Positions 17,772-26,527 of a stretch of DNA of 64,000 nucleotides are shown here, piece after piece. A program made the translations under genes and the position numbers. A model generated the notes under the pieces. The model did not search any database, had not been told where the DNA came from, and saw only the letters and a program-made list of their open reading frames with translations. This stretch comes from Xylanimicrobium pachnodae JCM 13526 = NBRC 107786 (lineage in GTDB: Bacteria; Actinomycetota; Actinomycetes; Actinomycetales; Cellulomonadaceae). The stretch covers positions 80,354 to 144,353 of the forward strand of contig BCWJ01000010.1 of the NCBI GenBank assembly GCA_001592145.1. Direction: 5' to 3'. Positions within the stretch are counted from its first letter, which is position 1; each line of letters begins with the position of its first letter.

Positions 17772-18323
17772 TCAGGTCTCGGAGGCGCCGGTGCCGGGTC
17801 CGAAGAAGTCGTCGGGCTCCACGTTCTCCAGGAAGTTCCGGAACCGCTCCACCTCGCGCTGCTGGGTGAGGTCCACGATCTCGATACCCGCTGATGCGAC
17901 GACCTCGGCGGAGCACAACACGGGAGAACCGGTGCGCACGGCCAGAGCGATCGCGTCCGAGGCGCGCGAATCGACGCGGTTCCCGTTGGACAGGACGAGC
18001 TCGGCGAAGAAGATGCCGCCGTCCAGGGCGACGATCTCGGCTCGTTCGAGAGTCACCCCGACGGCGCCGAGCAGGTCTCGCATGAGGTCGTGCGTCATGG
18101 GCCGTGGTGTGACCAGACCGGCCTGGGCCATGGCGATGGCCGAGGCCTCTCGGGGGCCGACGACGATAGGGACGGCGAGCTCGGCGGCCGCGTCGAGCAG
18201 CAGCACCACGATCTCGCCCTCGGCACCGGACTCCTGCTGCTGTTGCTGGCGCACGCCCAGGACCTCGACCGGCACCATGGGCACGTCGCCGGGGACGTAC
18301 GGTTCGTCGAAGGGTCCCTCCAT
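17772..18323 (-). CDS. Bifunctional nuclease family protein (DUF151)
   Basis: A 183-residue protein of the BFN/DUF151 family. The core runs VEVLGVR, EIVVLLLDAAAELAVPIVVGPREASAIAMAQAG, PRPMTHDLMRDLLGAVGVTLERAEIVALDGGIFFAELVLSNG and VDSRASDAIALAVRTGSPVLCSAEV. Plant members were reported to degrade RNA and DNA, while bacterial members are uncharacterised and widely conserved. A run of five Gln (QQQQQ) interrupts the first strand region. The ATG at 18323 follows a TAGCGT -10 by six bases, so the gene is probably leaderless and transcribed separately from ftsR. Confidence 0.85.
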   Translation of the reverse strand: MEGPFDEPYVPGDVPMVPVEVLGVRQQQQQESGAEGEIVVLLLDAAAELAVPIVVGPREASAIAMAQAGLVTPRPMTHDLMRDLLGAVGVTLERAEIVALDGGIFFAELVLSNGNRVDSRASDAIALAVRTGSPVLCSAEVVASAGIEIVDLTQQREVERFRNFLENVEPDDFFGPGTGASET

Positions 18324-18329
18324 GCCATC

Positions 18330-18335
18330 ACGCTA
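18330..18335 (-). promoter_or_regulatory. Putative -10 element (TAGCGT) of a leaderless start
   Basis: On the minus strand TAGCGT ends six bases before the ATG of the bifunctional nuclease gene, with no Shine-Dalgarno sequence between. Confidence 0.45.
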
Positions 18336-18389
18336 CGCTGCGCCGGCGGTCAATGGGACGTCGTCCCGTGTCCGGTGTCGCCCGACGTC

Positions 18390-19163
18390 TCAGTCGAGTG
18401 CTTCGACACCGCGGCGCACCCACGTGGTGTGCAGGCGCGTGAGGAGCTCGGCGACCTCCGAGGCAAGCGCCGCGGTCTGCGCCTGCGCGGACGCGGTTTG
18501 TTGCCGCCGCCGGGGGGCGACGAGCTGGTCGACGAGGGTCACGTGCCGGTCGGCGGATGCGCGCAGTGGCCGCAGGTGGCGCGGCTCGAGCCCGTGCTCG
18601 GCGAGCTGCGCGGCGAGCTGGACGACGTCGGGGGCGCCGACGTCGAGCCGGTCCCCGGGCCCGATGCGCAGCAGCCCCGCCTGGATGACGGCGTCGACGA
18701 ACTCCGGGGTGACGCCGACGGCGTCGGCCACGGTGGAGGGAGTCCACACGCGGCGCGACGGGTCGGGTGGTGCGGCCGTGCCTCCGGCCAGGCGCGGTGC
18801 CGGCCCGGGCGCGGGCTCACCGGCATCCATGTCGGCGAGGCGCTCCTTGATGACCTTCAGCGGCAGGTAGGAGTCGCGCTGCTCGGTCAGCACGAAGCGG
18901 AGCCGCTCGACGTCTGCGGGGCTGTACTGCCGGTAACCGGCAGGGGTGCGCACCGGGTGGATCAGGCCTTGCTCCTCCAGGAACCGGAGCTTGGAGTGGC
19001 TCACGGCCCCGAACTCGGGTGCGAGGGTGGCCAGAACGTCGGAGATCCGCATCGTGGCTTCCCGGGAGATGCCGCGAGGCCACGGTTCGGTGTCGTCGCG
19101 CGCGTCGGTCGGGTCTGCTGCGTCGCCGAGGTGGCGCGCGCCGACGCGGGCGTGCGCGGTCAC
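18390..19163 (-). CDS. ftsR: FtsR-type MerR regulator
   Basis: A 257-residue MerR-family regulator. The winged helix is MRISDVLATLAPEFGAVSHSKLRFLEEQGLIHPVRTPAGYRQYSPADVERLRFVL, followed by QRDSYLPLKVIKERL. This is the signature of the actinobacterial FtsR/Rv1828 group, shown in corynebacteria to activate ftsZ. A second, C-terminal helical domain (TPSTVADAVGVTPEFVDAVIQAGLLRIG) resembles another helix-turn-helix. The GTG at 19163 overlaps the garA stop (GTGA), though the conserved region begins at an internal ATG (19052), so the true N-terminus is uncertain. Confidence 0.87.
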   Translation of the reverse strand: MTAHARVGARHLGDAADPTDARDDTEPWPRGISREATMRISDVLATLAPEFGAVSHSKLRFLEEQGLIHPVRTPAGYRQYSPADVERLRFVLTEQRDSYLPLKVIKERLADMDAGEPAPGPAPRLAGGTAAPPDPSRRVWTPSTVADAVGVTPEFVDAVIQAGLLRIGPGDRLDVGAPDVVQLAAQLAEHGLEPRHLRPLRASADRHVTLVDQLVAPRRRQQTASAQAQTAALASEVAELLTRLHTTWVRRGVEALD

Positions 19164-19630
19164 GACTCCGGCGCCGCGGTCTCACGTCCCACCTGGGGGC
19201 TGGCCTGGAACGACATGCGGAACTTCCCGATCTGCACCTCGTCCCCGGAGGTCAGGACGGCCGAGTCGATGCGCTGGCGGTTGACGTAGGTGCCGTTGAG
19301 GGAACCGATGTCGCGCACCATGAACCGATCGTCCTCCCGGACGAACTCGGCATGCTTGCGCGAGACGGTCACGTCGTCTAGGAAGATCTCCGCCGACTCG
19401 GAGCGTCCGGCCACCGCCCGGTCGGAGTCGAGCAGGAAGCGCTCCCCGACGCCGGCGCCGCGCTGCACGACGAGCAGCGCGGAGTGCCGGGGCAGCGCAC
19501 CGACCGCCGCAGCGTCCTCAGCGGTGAGCGGGAGGCGGGGGAAGGGCTCCTCGATGGGCGCACCGACCCGTCCGAGGGTCGCCGTCACGTCCGCGGGGTG
19601 CGGCTGCGGAAGGTTGCGGGGGTCCGACAT
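19160..19630 (-). CDS. garA: FHA-domain protein of the GarA/OdhI type
   Basis: A 156-residue protein ending in a forkhead-associated domain: VVQRGAGVGERFLLDSDRAVAGRSESAEIFLDDVTVSRKHAEFV, then DRFMVRDIGSLNGTYVNRQRI. GRS, SRKH and NGT are the phosphothreonine-binding residues. GarA/OdhI inhibits 2-oxoglutarate dehydrogenase and controls glutamate metabolism, and it is switched off when its N-terminal ETTS/T motif is phosphorylated by PknB/PknG. That motif is not recognisable here; only ADVTATLGR occurs in the corresponding place. The start is ATG at 19630 with GAGGAGG upstream. Confidence 0.87.
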   Translation of the reverse strand: MSDPRNLPQPHPADVTATLGRVGAPIEEPFPRLPLTAEDAAAVGALPRHSALLVVQRGAGVGERFLLDSDRAVAGRSESAEIFLDDVTVSRKHAEFVREDDRFMVRDIGSLNGTYVNRQRIDSAVLTSGDEVQIGKFRMSFQASPQVGRETAAPES

Positions 19631-19776
19631 CAGTCCTCCTCGGTGCGCGCTGCGCGTGCTGCGCCGTCGAATGTTCAACCTACCCCGTCACCGCTTCTCG
19701 CGGGAACCGGACTGCGCATCCTGGTCGTGCATCGTGGCAGGTGACGTCGCGCCCGCCACCTGGGTCGAGACCTGTG

Positions 19777-20799
19777 TCAGCCGCCGTCGCCGTCCGGGAC
19801 GGCGCGGGCGAACTGTGGTTCGGTGACCTCCACCACGGCGTCTATGGTCACCTGGTCGGACTGGTCCGTCGTGACGGACCCGCCCGCGTTCCGGATCGTG
19901 GGCAACGCGCCGCCGGGGATCTCCAAGGCGCGGTCGAGCGTGGCCGGGTCGCCGATGACGCGCCAGCGGTACGGTCTCGTCAGCCGTGTGCCGTCAACCA
20001 CGATGGTGCCGTCCGGCCCGTCCACGAACGACGACGACGCCACCAGTCGCACGTCGTTGACCTGCACCACCTCGGCGCCCGCGTTGCGCAGCTCCTCGAG
20101 CATGTTGAAGAGGTGCTGCGCCTTGAGCTGGTTGGCGGCGTCGGGTTCCCGGATCGTCACGACGACGCCGGGGCCCTCCGCGGGCAGCCGCCCGGACAGG
20201 ATGCCCTCGACAGTCGCCCGCTGCCGCGCCACGTCGAGCGCGGCCTGCGCCTGGCCGGTACCCGATGCGAGCTCGTCGCGGCTCGTCCGCAGCCGGGCCA
20301 CCTCGGTGTCGAGCTGGTCGGCTCGCACCGTGACCTCGTCGAGCAGACGCACCAGGTCGTCCTGGCGCAGCGATGACAGCGTCTCCTGGCCCGACTGCCG
20401 CACCTGCACCACCACGGCGAACCCGAGCAGGGCGCACAACAGGCCCACCATCAGCTGCGAGCGGGACACGGCGGGGCGGAACGAACGCTTGAGGCGTTGT
20501 ACCGGAGCCTCGTGCGGCTCCGTCTCGGGCTCCGGTTCGTCGTCCGGCGGCACCACGGCGTCAGACCCGTCGGCCTGCGTCGTGATCCCCAGGTCCACAC
20601 CGTCCCGGTCCGGCTCGGGCGCGCTCGGGGCCGCGGCGGGCGCATCAGCGTCGACCTCCGGGGTCTCGTCGTCTGCGGCACCCGCGTCGGTCGCGGCACT
20701 CTCCGGCGTGACGGTCTCCGGCCCGGCCGTACCGTCGTCCGCGCCGGTGTGCGGAGCCGGGTCGGCCGGCGCCCCTACCACCTCGTCCGGCACGCTCAC
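19777..20799 (-). CDS. DUF881 family membrane protein
   Basis: A 340-residue protein. The first 110 residues are acidic and Pro/Ala-rich, probably cytoplasmic and disordered. One transmembrane helix follows (SQLMVGLLCALLGFAVVVQV), then a coiled coil (LSSLRQDDLVRLLDEVTVRADQLDTEVARLR) and the DUF881 domain (EGPGVVVTIREP, QHLFNMLEELRNAGAEVVQVNDVRL, YRWRVIGDPATLDRAL). The family is conserved in Gram-positives, often as two paralogues around a small basic protein as here, and its function is not established. Its start overlaps the stop of the small basic protein gene. In mycobacteria gcvH follows this gene; here it is absent. Confidence 0.85.
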   Translation of the reverse strand: MSVPDEVVGAPADPAPHTGADDGTAGPETVTPESAATDAGAADDETPEVDADAPAAAPSAPEPDRDGVDLGITTQADGSDAVVPPDDEPEPETEPHEAPVQRLKRSFRPAVSRSQLMVGLLCALLGFAVVVQVRQSGQETLSSLRQDDLVRLLDEVTVRADQLDTEVARLRTSRDELASGTGQAQAALDVARQRATVEGILSGRLPAEGPGVVVTIREPDAANQLKAQHLFNMLEELRNAGAEVVQVNDVRLVASSSFVDGPDGTIVVDGTRLTRPYRWRVIGDPATLDRALEIPGGALPTIRNAGGSVTTDQSDQVTIDAVVEVTEPQFARAVPDGDGG

Positions 20800-21128
20800 G
20801 CCTTGAAGATGTGACGGCGGATCGCAGCCGTGTTGGAGAAGATGCGGATGCCGAGCACCACGACCACGGCGGTGGCGAGCTGGGATCCGACCCCGAGCTG
20901 GTCACCCAGGAACACGATGAAAGCCGCCACCAGCACATTCGAGACCAGCGACACCAGGAACACGCGATCGTCGAACAACCCGTCGAGCATCGCCCGGAAC
21001 CCGCCAAACAGTGCATCCAACGCCGCCACCACGGCGATCGGCAGATAGGGCTGCAGCGCCACCGGCACGGTCGGCTGCACCAGCAGCCCGACAACCACAC
21101 CCACCACAAGGCCCACCACGGCGATCAT
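20796..21128 (-). CDS. Small basic family protein (DUF1290)
   Basis: A 110-residue membrane protein with three transmembrane helices (MIAVVGLVVGVVVGLLV, YLPIAVVAALDALFGGFRAML, FLVSLVSNVLVAAFIVFLG). The end, GVGSQLATAVVVVLGIRIFSNTAAIRRHIFKA, is the highly conserved signature of the family. It overlaps both neighbouring DUF881 genes by four bases, so the three proteins are made together and may form a complex. The role is unknown. Confidence 0.88.
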   Translation of the reverse strand: MIAVVGLVVGVVVGLLVQPTVPVALQPYLPIAVVAALDALFGGFRAMLDGLFDDRVFLVSLVSNVLVAAFIVFLGDQLGVGSQLATAVVVVLGIRIFSNTAAIRRHIFKA

Positions 21129-22027
21129 GAACGCGAGCCTACCGGTTGGGCATACTGCAGCGGCTGTACCCCGGCCCCCGGGAGCGTCAGGCCGGACTGC
21201 GCGATCGTGCTCGACCGGATGCCGTACTGCGACCCCAACAGCTGCAGGTACGCCGGGAGCGAGGAGCGCGCGATCGCGGTCTGCATCGCATCCGCATCGC
21301 CGATCGCCCGCACCACGTACGTCGGGCCCGCCAACGGAACCAGGTTCACCAGCACCGCCTCACCCGCGTTACGGATCGCCGTGCGGGACGTCAAACGCTG
21401 ATCGTCCACGCTGATCGCTTCCGCCCCCGCCGCCCACAGGGTGCTCACCACCACCTGAAGATCCTGGTCGCGCACCCGAGAGTTCTCGTCGGGCTCCCCC
21501 ACCAGACCACCACCGCCGTCCGTCAGCGAGACCACCAGACCCGGACCCGTCACCGCGCTCGACCCGTTACGCAGAGCATCCCGGTCGATCAGCTCCAAGA
21601 GTGCCGGGTCCTGATTCTCGAGCTCCGACCGCTGCAGGTCCGTGATCTCACGCGACAGGTCGTCCGCCCGCTGCGTCAACGCCGCGACGTCGTCGGTCCG
21701 CTCCTGGATCTGCCGCTCCAGCAGGGAGCGAGCCTGGGTGACCGAAGGCTGCGGGACCCGCAGCTGAGCCGCCGCCGCAGCCGTCACCACACCCAGCACC
21801 ACCGCAACCGCAGCGACCGTGACCCACATGCCCCGCGAACGCGGGCGTGCCACCCCCGCAGCCTCCCGTGCCCGACGCCGTGCCGTCGCCTCCGCATACC
21901 CCGGGTCCAGCGGGCGCTCCATGACCTCGGTCAGCAACGTCATCGACTCGTCCAGGCGGCGCACCCGGCCGGGCCCCCTCGCTGCGGGCCCCGCGCCCCC
22001 GGGCTTGTCCGGCGCCGACCCCGTCAC
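21125..22027 (-). CDS. DUF881 family membrane protein (second paralogue)
   Basis: A 300-residue protein with a short cytoplasmic part (LDESMTLLTEVMERPLDPGYAEATARR), one membrane helix (MWVTVAAVAVVLGVVTAAAAAQL), a coiled coil (ARSLLERQIQERTDDVAALTQRADDLSREITDLQ) and a DUF881 domain (GPGLVVSLTD, VVVSTLWAAGAEAISVDDQRLTSRTAIRNAGEAVLVN). The GTG at 22027 overlaps the pgsA stop (GTGA) and follows a GGGGGAGG ribosome-binding site. Its paralogue lies two genes downstream. Confidence 0.85.
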   Translation of the reverse strand: MTGSAPDKPGGAGPAARGPGRVRRLDESMTLLTEVMERPLDPGYAEATARRRAREAAGVARPRSRGMWVTVAAVAVVLGVVTAAAAAQLRVPQPSVTQARSLLERQIQERTDDVAALTQRADDLSREITDLQRSELENQDPALLELIDRDALRNGSSAVTGPGLVVSLTDGGGGLVGEPDENSRVRDQDLQVVVSTLWAAGAEAISVDDQRLTSRTAIRNAGEAVLVNLVPLAGPTYVVRAIGDADAMQTAIARSSLPAYLQLLGSQYGIRSSTIAQSGLTLPGAGVQPLQYAQPVGSRS

Positions 22028-22644
22028 CCCGCCTCCCCCGCGCCCGCCGACGGGCCGTCGGCGCTCGCGGACGCGTCGTCGGCGAGCAGGCGGCGAGCCT
22101 GGATCACGTACATGGCCCCGGCCACCCAGTACAGGCCGACACCCCACCAGGTGAACGCCCACCCCACGATGTGGGCCACCGTGCCCAGTGCGCCGACGTG
22201 CGTCGCGAGCAACAGGAGCGGGAAGGCGTACAGCAGCGCGAACGTCCCCGTCTTGCCCACCATCGACACCTCGAGCGGCCCGTACCCGCGGCGAGCCAGG
22301 ATCGGCACCAGGCACGTCAGCATCAGGTCACGCAGGACGATCACGACGACGAGCCACAACGGGACCACGTCCCGCCACGCCAGCCCGAGCAGGGTCACGA
22401 AGATGAACAGCCGGTCCGCCGCCGGGTCGAGCATCTGGCCGAGCCGGCTCATCTGGTTCAGGCTGCGCGCGAGCTTCCCGTCCAACCAGTCGGTGAATCC
22501 GGAGAACGCCAGCACCGCCAGGGCCCAGCCGTCGTGGTGCGACACGATGAGGACGGCGAACACCGGCACCATCGCCAGCCGCAGCATGCTGATCACGTTC
22601 GGAATGGTCCAGACCGAGGAGCCCAACTCCTGATCCCGTTGCAC
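22024..22644 (-). CDS. pgsA: CDP-alcohol phosphatidyltransferase (PgsA-type)
   Basis: A 206-residue integral membrane enzyme with about six helices. The CDP-alcohol phosphotransferase motif DGx2ARx8Gx3Dx3D is complete, running from DWLDGKLARS to MLDPAADR. Such enzymes move a phosphatidyl group from CDP-diacylglycerol to glycerol-3-phosphate or inositol phosphate. The exact alcohol cannot be told from sequence, so the symbol follows the syntenic mycobacterial gene. The start is GTG at 22644. A -10 element TAGGAT lies at 22688-22693 on the minus strand. It is first in the DUF881/garA/ftsR gene run. Confidence 0.85.
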   Translation of the reverse strand: MQRDQELGSSVWTIPNVISMLRLAMVPVFAVLIVSHHDGWALAVLAFSGFTDWLDGKLARSLNQMSRLGQMLDPAADRLFIFVTLLGLAWRDVVPLWLVVVIVLRDLMLTCLVPILARRGYGPLEVSMVGKTGTFALLYAFPLLLLATHVGALGTVAHIVGWAFTWWGVGLYWVAGAMYVIQARRLLADDASASADGPSAGAGEAG

Positions 22645-22958
22645 TCGTGCGTCCCCGTTCCGTCGTCACCACCCACACGGCTGACCCATCCTAGCCAGCA
22701 GGTCATGGGCCGCTCCGCGGACACGGTGACCGACCTCACCGCACTTCGCACGCCGTATGGCACGCGGTGAACGTAGGATGGACCGACTCATTCTCGGAGT
22801 TCGTCGCTCTTCCCGCATCGTTTCGTGCGTCCCTCCTGCCACCCCAGCAACCCGGCAAGGCAGCGGACAGGTGTGTGTCATCCGTGTCACGGGAGCCGGC
22901 GACCGCCCGCCACCGGCGTGCAGAACTCCCGGCCTCCACCATCGGACGGAGCTCCACC
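22645..22958. promoter_or_regulatory. Divergent promoter region and long 5' leader of the DEAD-box helicase gene
   Basis: These 314 bases separate pgsA (minus) from the helicase gene (plus). A minus-strand TAGGAT at 22688-22693 is a good -10 for pgsA. A plus-strand TAGGAT at 22774-22779 is a likely -10 for the helicase, which would give it a leader of roughly 175 bases. Part of the leader is open in frame with the helicase, but its codons do not resemble family N-termini. Long leaders are typical of cold-inducible RNA helicase mRNAs; that role is inferred. Confidence 0.5.
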
Positions 22959-25082
22959 GTGTCTACCGACATGCCCAACGACCTGCCCACCCACAGCGAC
23001 CCCGCCACCGAGGCGCCCACGGAGCCAGGCTTCGACAGCCTCGGCCTGCCCCCCGCCCTCGAGGCGGCCACCACGGACCTCGGGTTCACCACCCCCACCG
23101 CGATCCAGGCCCAGGCGATCCCCGCTCTGCTCGCCGGACGCGACATCACCGGCGTCGCCCAGACCGGCACCGGCAAGACCGCCGCCTTCGGCCTCCCCCT
23201 GCTCGCCGCGATCGGGGCCCGCCACGGTGAGCGCCCGACGATCCAGGCACTCGTGCTGACCCCCACCCGCGAGCTCGCCATCCAGGTGTCCGAAGCCATC
23301 GAGTCCTTCGCCCGCCACCTGCCCGACGTGCGCGTCCTCGCCGTCTACGGCGGCTCCCCCTACGTGCCCCAGCAGCGCGCCCTGCGCGACGGCGTCCACG
23401 TCGTCGTCGGCACCCCCGGCCGCGTCATGGACCACATGGAACGCGGCGCACTGTCCCTCGACCACGCCAAGATCCTCGTGCTCGACGAAGCCGACGAGAT
23501 GCTCCGCATGGGCTTCGCCGAAGACGTCGACCAGATCTTCTCGAAGGCCCCCGCGAAGCGGCAGGTCGCGCTCTTCTCCGCGACCATGCCGCCCGCCATC
23601 CGCGCCATCGCCGACGCCCACCTCTCCGACCCCGTCTCGGTCACCGTCGCCCGCCAGTCCTCCACGGTCGCCTCCGTGCAACAGGGCTACGCCATCGTGC
23701 CCTTCCGCCACAAGGTCGGGGCGCTGACCCGCATCCTCGCCACCTCCGACGCCGACGCCTCCATCGTCTTCACCCGCACCCGCTCCGCCGCCGAGGAAGT
23801 CGGCGCCGCCCTCATCGAGCAGGGCATCTCCGCCGCCACCATCTCCGGCGACGTCGCGCAGAAGGAACGCGAGAAGATCGTCGAACGCCTCCGCTCCGGC
23901 GCCCTCGACGTCCTCGTCGCCACCGATGTCGCCGCCCGCGGCCTCGACGTCGACCGCATCGGCCTCGTCGTCAACTTCGACATCCCCCGCGAAGCCGAGG
24001 CCTACGTCCACCGCATCGGCCGCACGGGCCGCGCCGGACGCACCGGACGCGCGGTCTCCTTCGTCACCCCCCACGAACGCGGCAAGCTCCGCCACATCGA
24101 GCACACCATCAAGGCCACCATCGAGGAGGTCGAGGTCCCCTCGCCCCGCGACGTGTCCGCACACAAGGCCCAGCGCCTCCTCGACGGCGTCCCCACCCGC
24201 CGCGACGCCGGCCGCCTCGACCTCTACACCCAGCTCGTGCGCAACCTCGTCACCGACGGCGACGGCGAACAACCCGGCGTCATCAACGCCGACAAGACCG
24301 TCGAGCTCGCCGCCACCCTCCTCGCCCTCGCCGTCGGCGACGACGGACCCCGCATGCGCGCCGCCCAGGAGGAGTACGAACGCGAGCAGGCCGAAGGCCG
24401 CGCCGCCCGGCAGGCCCGCGAGACCCGCAAGGCCGAGCTCACCGACCGCGGCGCTCGCGGCTTCGACAGGGACCGTCGCCCGGCGTGTGACGGCGAGGAG
24501 CGCCAGTTCACGCGCGGGATCCGCCGTCCCGCGGCCGGGACGCGCTACCGCGTGGCCGTCGGTCACAAGGACGGCGTCAACCCGGGCGGGATCGTGGGTG
24601 CCATCACGGGCGAGGGCGGCCTCACCGGTTCGGACGTCGGCAAGATCGACATCTTCCCGTCCTTCTCCCTCGTGGACATCACGGCCCCGCTCGACGAAGG
24701 CCAGCTCGACCGTCTCTCCCGCGCCCGCGTCGCCGGACGCGCCCTGCGCATCACGGTGGACCGCGGCGCACCCGAGGGCCGGTCGTTCGACCGGCCCGCA
24801 CGCGCCGAGCGGTTCGACCGCTCGGACCGGCCCGCCCGGATCGACCGGTTCGAGCGGGGCGACCGTCCGGAGCGCTCCGACCGGTTCGATCGTTCGGACC
24901 GCTCCGAGCGTCGTGACCGTTACGAGCGTCCGGGCCGTCCGCCGCGCACCGGCGGCTACGACCGGACCGACGGCGCCCAGGGCAAGGAACGCCCGGCACG
25001 CGGCGGCGACCGGCCCGCCAGGAGCGACCGGTACGACCGCCGCGACAACGCCGAGCGCCCGGCTCGTAAGCCGCGCTGGTAG
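22959..25082 (+). CDS. deaD: DEAD-box ATP-dependent RNA helicase, DeaD/CsdA type
   Basis: A 707-residue RNA helicase. The N-terminal Q motif (FDSLGLPPALEAATTDLGFTTPTAIQ) precedes the helicase core with AQTGTGKT, PTRELAIQV, GTPGR, LDEADEML, SAT, VATDVAARGLDVD and HRIGRTGRAGR. A DbpA/CsdA RNA-binding domain follows (YRVAVGHKDGVNPGGIVGAITGEGGL...IDIFPSFSLVDI). The last about 100 residues are repeats of Arg/Asp/Phe/Ser such as FDRSDR, an RGG-like RNA-binding tail. These enzymes unwind structured RNA in ribosome assembly and mRNA decay, especially in the cold. The start is GTG at 22959 with GGAG seven bases before it. Confidence 0.92.
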   Translation: MSTDMPNDLPTHSDPATEAPTEPGFDSLGLPPALEAATTDLGFTTPTAIQAQAIPALLAGRDITGVAQTGTGKTAAFGLPLLAAIGARHGERPTIQALVLTPTRELAIQVSEAIESFARHLPDVRVLAVYGGSPYVPQQRALRDGVHVVVGTPGRVMDHMERGALSLDHAKILVLDEADEMLRMGFAEDVDQIFSKAPAKRQVALFSATMPPAIRAIADAHLSDPVSVTVARQSSTVASVQQGYAIVPFRHKVGALTRILATSDADASIVFTRTRSAAEEVGAALIEQGISAATISGDVAQKEREKIVERLRSGALDVLVATDVAARGLDVDRIGLVVNFDIPREAEAYVHRIGRTGRAGRTGRAVSFVTPHERGKLRHIEHTIKATIEEVEVPSPRDVSAHKAQRLLDGVPTRRDAGRLDLYTQLVRNLVTDGDGEQPGVINADKTVELAATLLALAVGDDGPRMRAAQEEYEREQAEGRAARQARETRKAELTDRGARGFDRDRRPACDGEERQFTRGIRRPAAGTRYRVAVGHKDGVNPGGIVGAITGEGGLTGSDVGKIDIFPSFSLVDITAPLDEGQLDRLSRARVAGRALRITVDRGAPEGRSFDRPARAERFDRSDRPARIDRFERGDRPERSDRFDRSDRSERRDRYERPGRPPRTGGYDRTDGAQGKERPARGGDRPARSDRYDRRDNAERPARKPRW

Positions 25083-25090
25083 GTCTCGTC

Positions 25091-25128
25091 AGGACGGGGC
25101 CCTGCGACTGTTCGGAGGGCCCCGTCCT
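25091..25128. terminator. Bidirectional intrinsic terminator
   Basis: A perfect 13-bp inverted repeat (25091-25103 and 25116-25128) with a 12-base loop lies between the converging stops of the helicase and PH-domain genes. Confidence 0.75.
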
Positions 25129-25158
25129 CGTCCGTGGGGTTCTTGTCCGGTGTCGCCG

Positions 25159-25626
25159 TCACGCGACGGGGTCGGCCGCCTCGCCGCGGGCACGGACCAG
25201 GGTGGCCAGGCGGGACGCCTCGCGCATGCCGCGCTGCCCGTCCGAACGCTGGATGGCCATGACGGCCAGGGTGGTGCCGTCCGAAAGGTCCAGGACCACC
25301 CACGGGTCGTCCAGCATGAGCCGCACCCCGACGATCTGGGGCCACTCCAGCCGCTGGGTCCGTATCACGTTCCGCACGACCAGCTCGTGCTGCGACGGTC
25401 GGGCGAACACACCCCCCAACCGCCACGCGAGCACCCCTGCGGCGACGGCGAGCCCGGTGAACGCCAACCTGCTCGCGGCGCCACCGGCCCCCGGACCGAC
25501 GGCGGTGAAGCCGACGAACAGGGTCCCCGCGACGAACATCGTGCCGACCACGCCTGCAGCGAGGGTCGCCCACAGCGGCCGGAACACCCGGTCCTCAGCT
25601 GTCCCTGGAGCGCGACCCGCGGCCAT
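25159..25626 (-). CDS. PH-domain (bPH6-like) membrane protein
   Basis: A 155-residue protein with two adjacent transmembrane helices (LWATLAAGVVGTMFVAGTLFVGF and LAFTGLAVAAGVLAWRLG). A short bacterial PH-like domain follows: LVVRNVIRTQRLEWPQIVGVRLMLDDPWVVLDLSDGTTLAVMAIQRSD. Proteins of this kind regularly follow hisG in actinobacteria; no function is known. The ATG at 25626 lies eight bases after the hisG stop, so it is in the same operon. Confidence 0.78.
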   Translation of the reverse strand: MAAGRAPGTAEDRVFRPLWATLAAGVVGTMFVAGTLFVGFTAVGPGAGGAASRLAFTGLAVAAGVLAWRLGGVFARPSQHELVVRNVIRTQRLEWPQIVGVRLMLDDPWVVLDLSDGTTLAVMAIQRSDGQRGMREASRLATLVRARGEAADPVA

Positions 25627-25634
25627 GGTGATGC

Positions 25635-26483
25635 CTAGAGCCGCGACGCCAGGATCGACGTCACCAGCACGCCCCGGGCGCCGACGTCGTACAGCGCGTC
25701 CATCGTCTGGTTCATCGTGGCGCGCTCTGCCATGACGCGCACCGCCGACCACCCCGACTCGTGCAGCGGCGAGATCGTGGGCGACTCGAAGCCCGGCGTG
25801 ATGCCGATCGCGTCCTCGAGCAGGTCGTTCGCCACGACGTAGTCCATGAGAACCCACTGGCGCGCGGTCAGCACGCCGCGCAGACGGCGGGTGAGCACGG
25901 AGACACCGTTGCTCAGGTCGGCGTCGGGGCGTCGGATGAGCACGGCCTCGGACCTGAGGATCGGGTCACCGAACACCTCGAGACCGGCGGCACGGAGCGT
26001 GGTCCCCGTCTCGACGACGTCGGCGATCACGTCAGCCACACCGAGTTGCACCGACGACTCGACGGCACCGTCCAGGTGCACGATCGAGGCGGGTTCCACG
26101 CCGTGCTCCGCCAGGTGCCGCGCCACGAGCGTGGTGTACGAGGACGCCACCCGCTTCCCCGCGATGTCCGTGACCGACGTCATGGTGCCCTCCGGCGCGG
26201 CGAACCGGAACGTGGAGCGAGCGAAGCCGAGCGGCAGGTGCTCGACCGCGTCTGCGCCGGAGTCCAGCAGCAGGTCCCGTCCGGTGACGCCGGCGTCGAC
26301 GGTCCCTGCGCCGACGTACACCGCGACGTCCCGGGGACGCAGGAAGAAGAACTCGGCGTCGTTGGTGGGGTCGGCGAGCACGAGTTCGCGCGAGTCGCGG
26401 CGCTGCTTGTATCCCGCCTCACGCAGCATCTCGACGGCCGGCTCGGACAGGGAGCCCTTGTTGGGCACGGCAATGCGGAGCAT
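25635..26483 (-). CDS. hisG: ATP phosphoribosyltransferase (long form)
   Basis: A 282-residue enzyme for the first step of histidine synthesis, the condensation of ATP with PRPP to phosphoribosyl-ATP. It starts [25 protein letters not shown] and contains [19 protein letters not shown] and the PRPP-binding [16 protein letters not shown]. The C-terminal ACT-like regulatory domain ([28 protein letters not shown]) shows it is the long, histidine-inhibited form that works without HisZ. The start is ATG at 26483 with AAGGAA upstream. hisE lies 44 bases upstream. Confidence 0.93.
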   Translation of the reverse strand: MLRIAVPNKGSLSEPAVEMLREAGYKQRRDSRELVLADPTNDAEFFFLRPRDVAVYVGAGTVDAGVTGRDLLLDSGADAVEHLPLGFARSTFRFAAPEGTMTSVTDIAGKRVASSYTTLVARHLAEHGVEPASIVHLDGAVESSVQLGVADVIADVVETGTTLRAAGLEVFGDPILRSEAVLIRRPDADLSNGVSVLTRRLRGVLTARQWVLMDYVVANDLLEDAIGITPGFESPTISPLHESGWSAVRVMAERATMNQTMDALYDVGARGVLVTSILASRL

Positions 26484-26527
26484 GTGGTTCCTTGATCGTG
26501 GGGTGGTCGGTCGCGACGGCGCCGGGC

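Noticed and set aside
22767..22958. N-terminal extension of the helicase to the open frame start at 22767
   Set aside because: The extra 64 residues do not resemble helicase N-termini, there is no ribosome-binding site, and GTG 22959 has GGAG at correct spacing.
24770..25060. DNA repeats at the 3' end of the helicase gene
   Set aside because: The repetition follows from codons for FDRSDR-like units in an Arg-rich RNA-binding tail; it is not a CRISPR array or mobile repeat.
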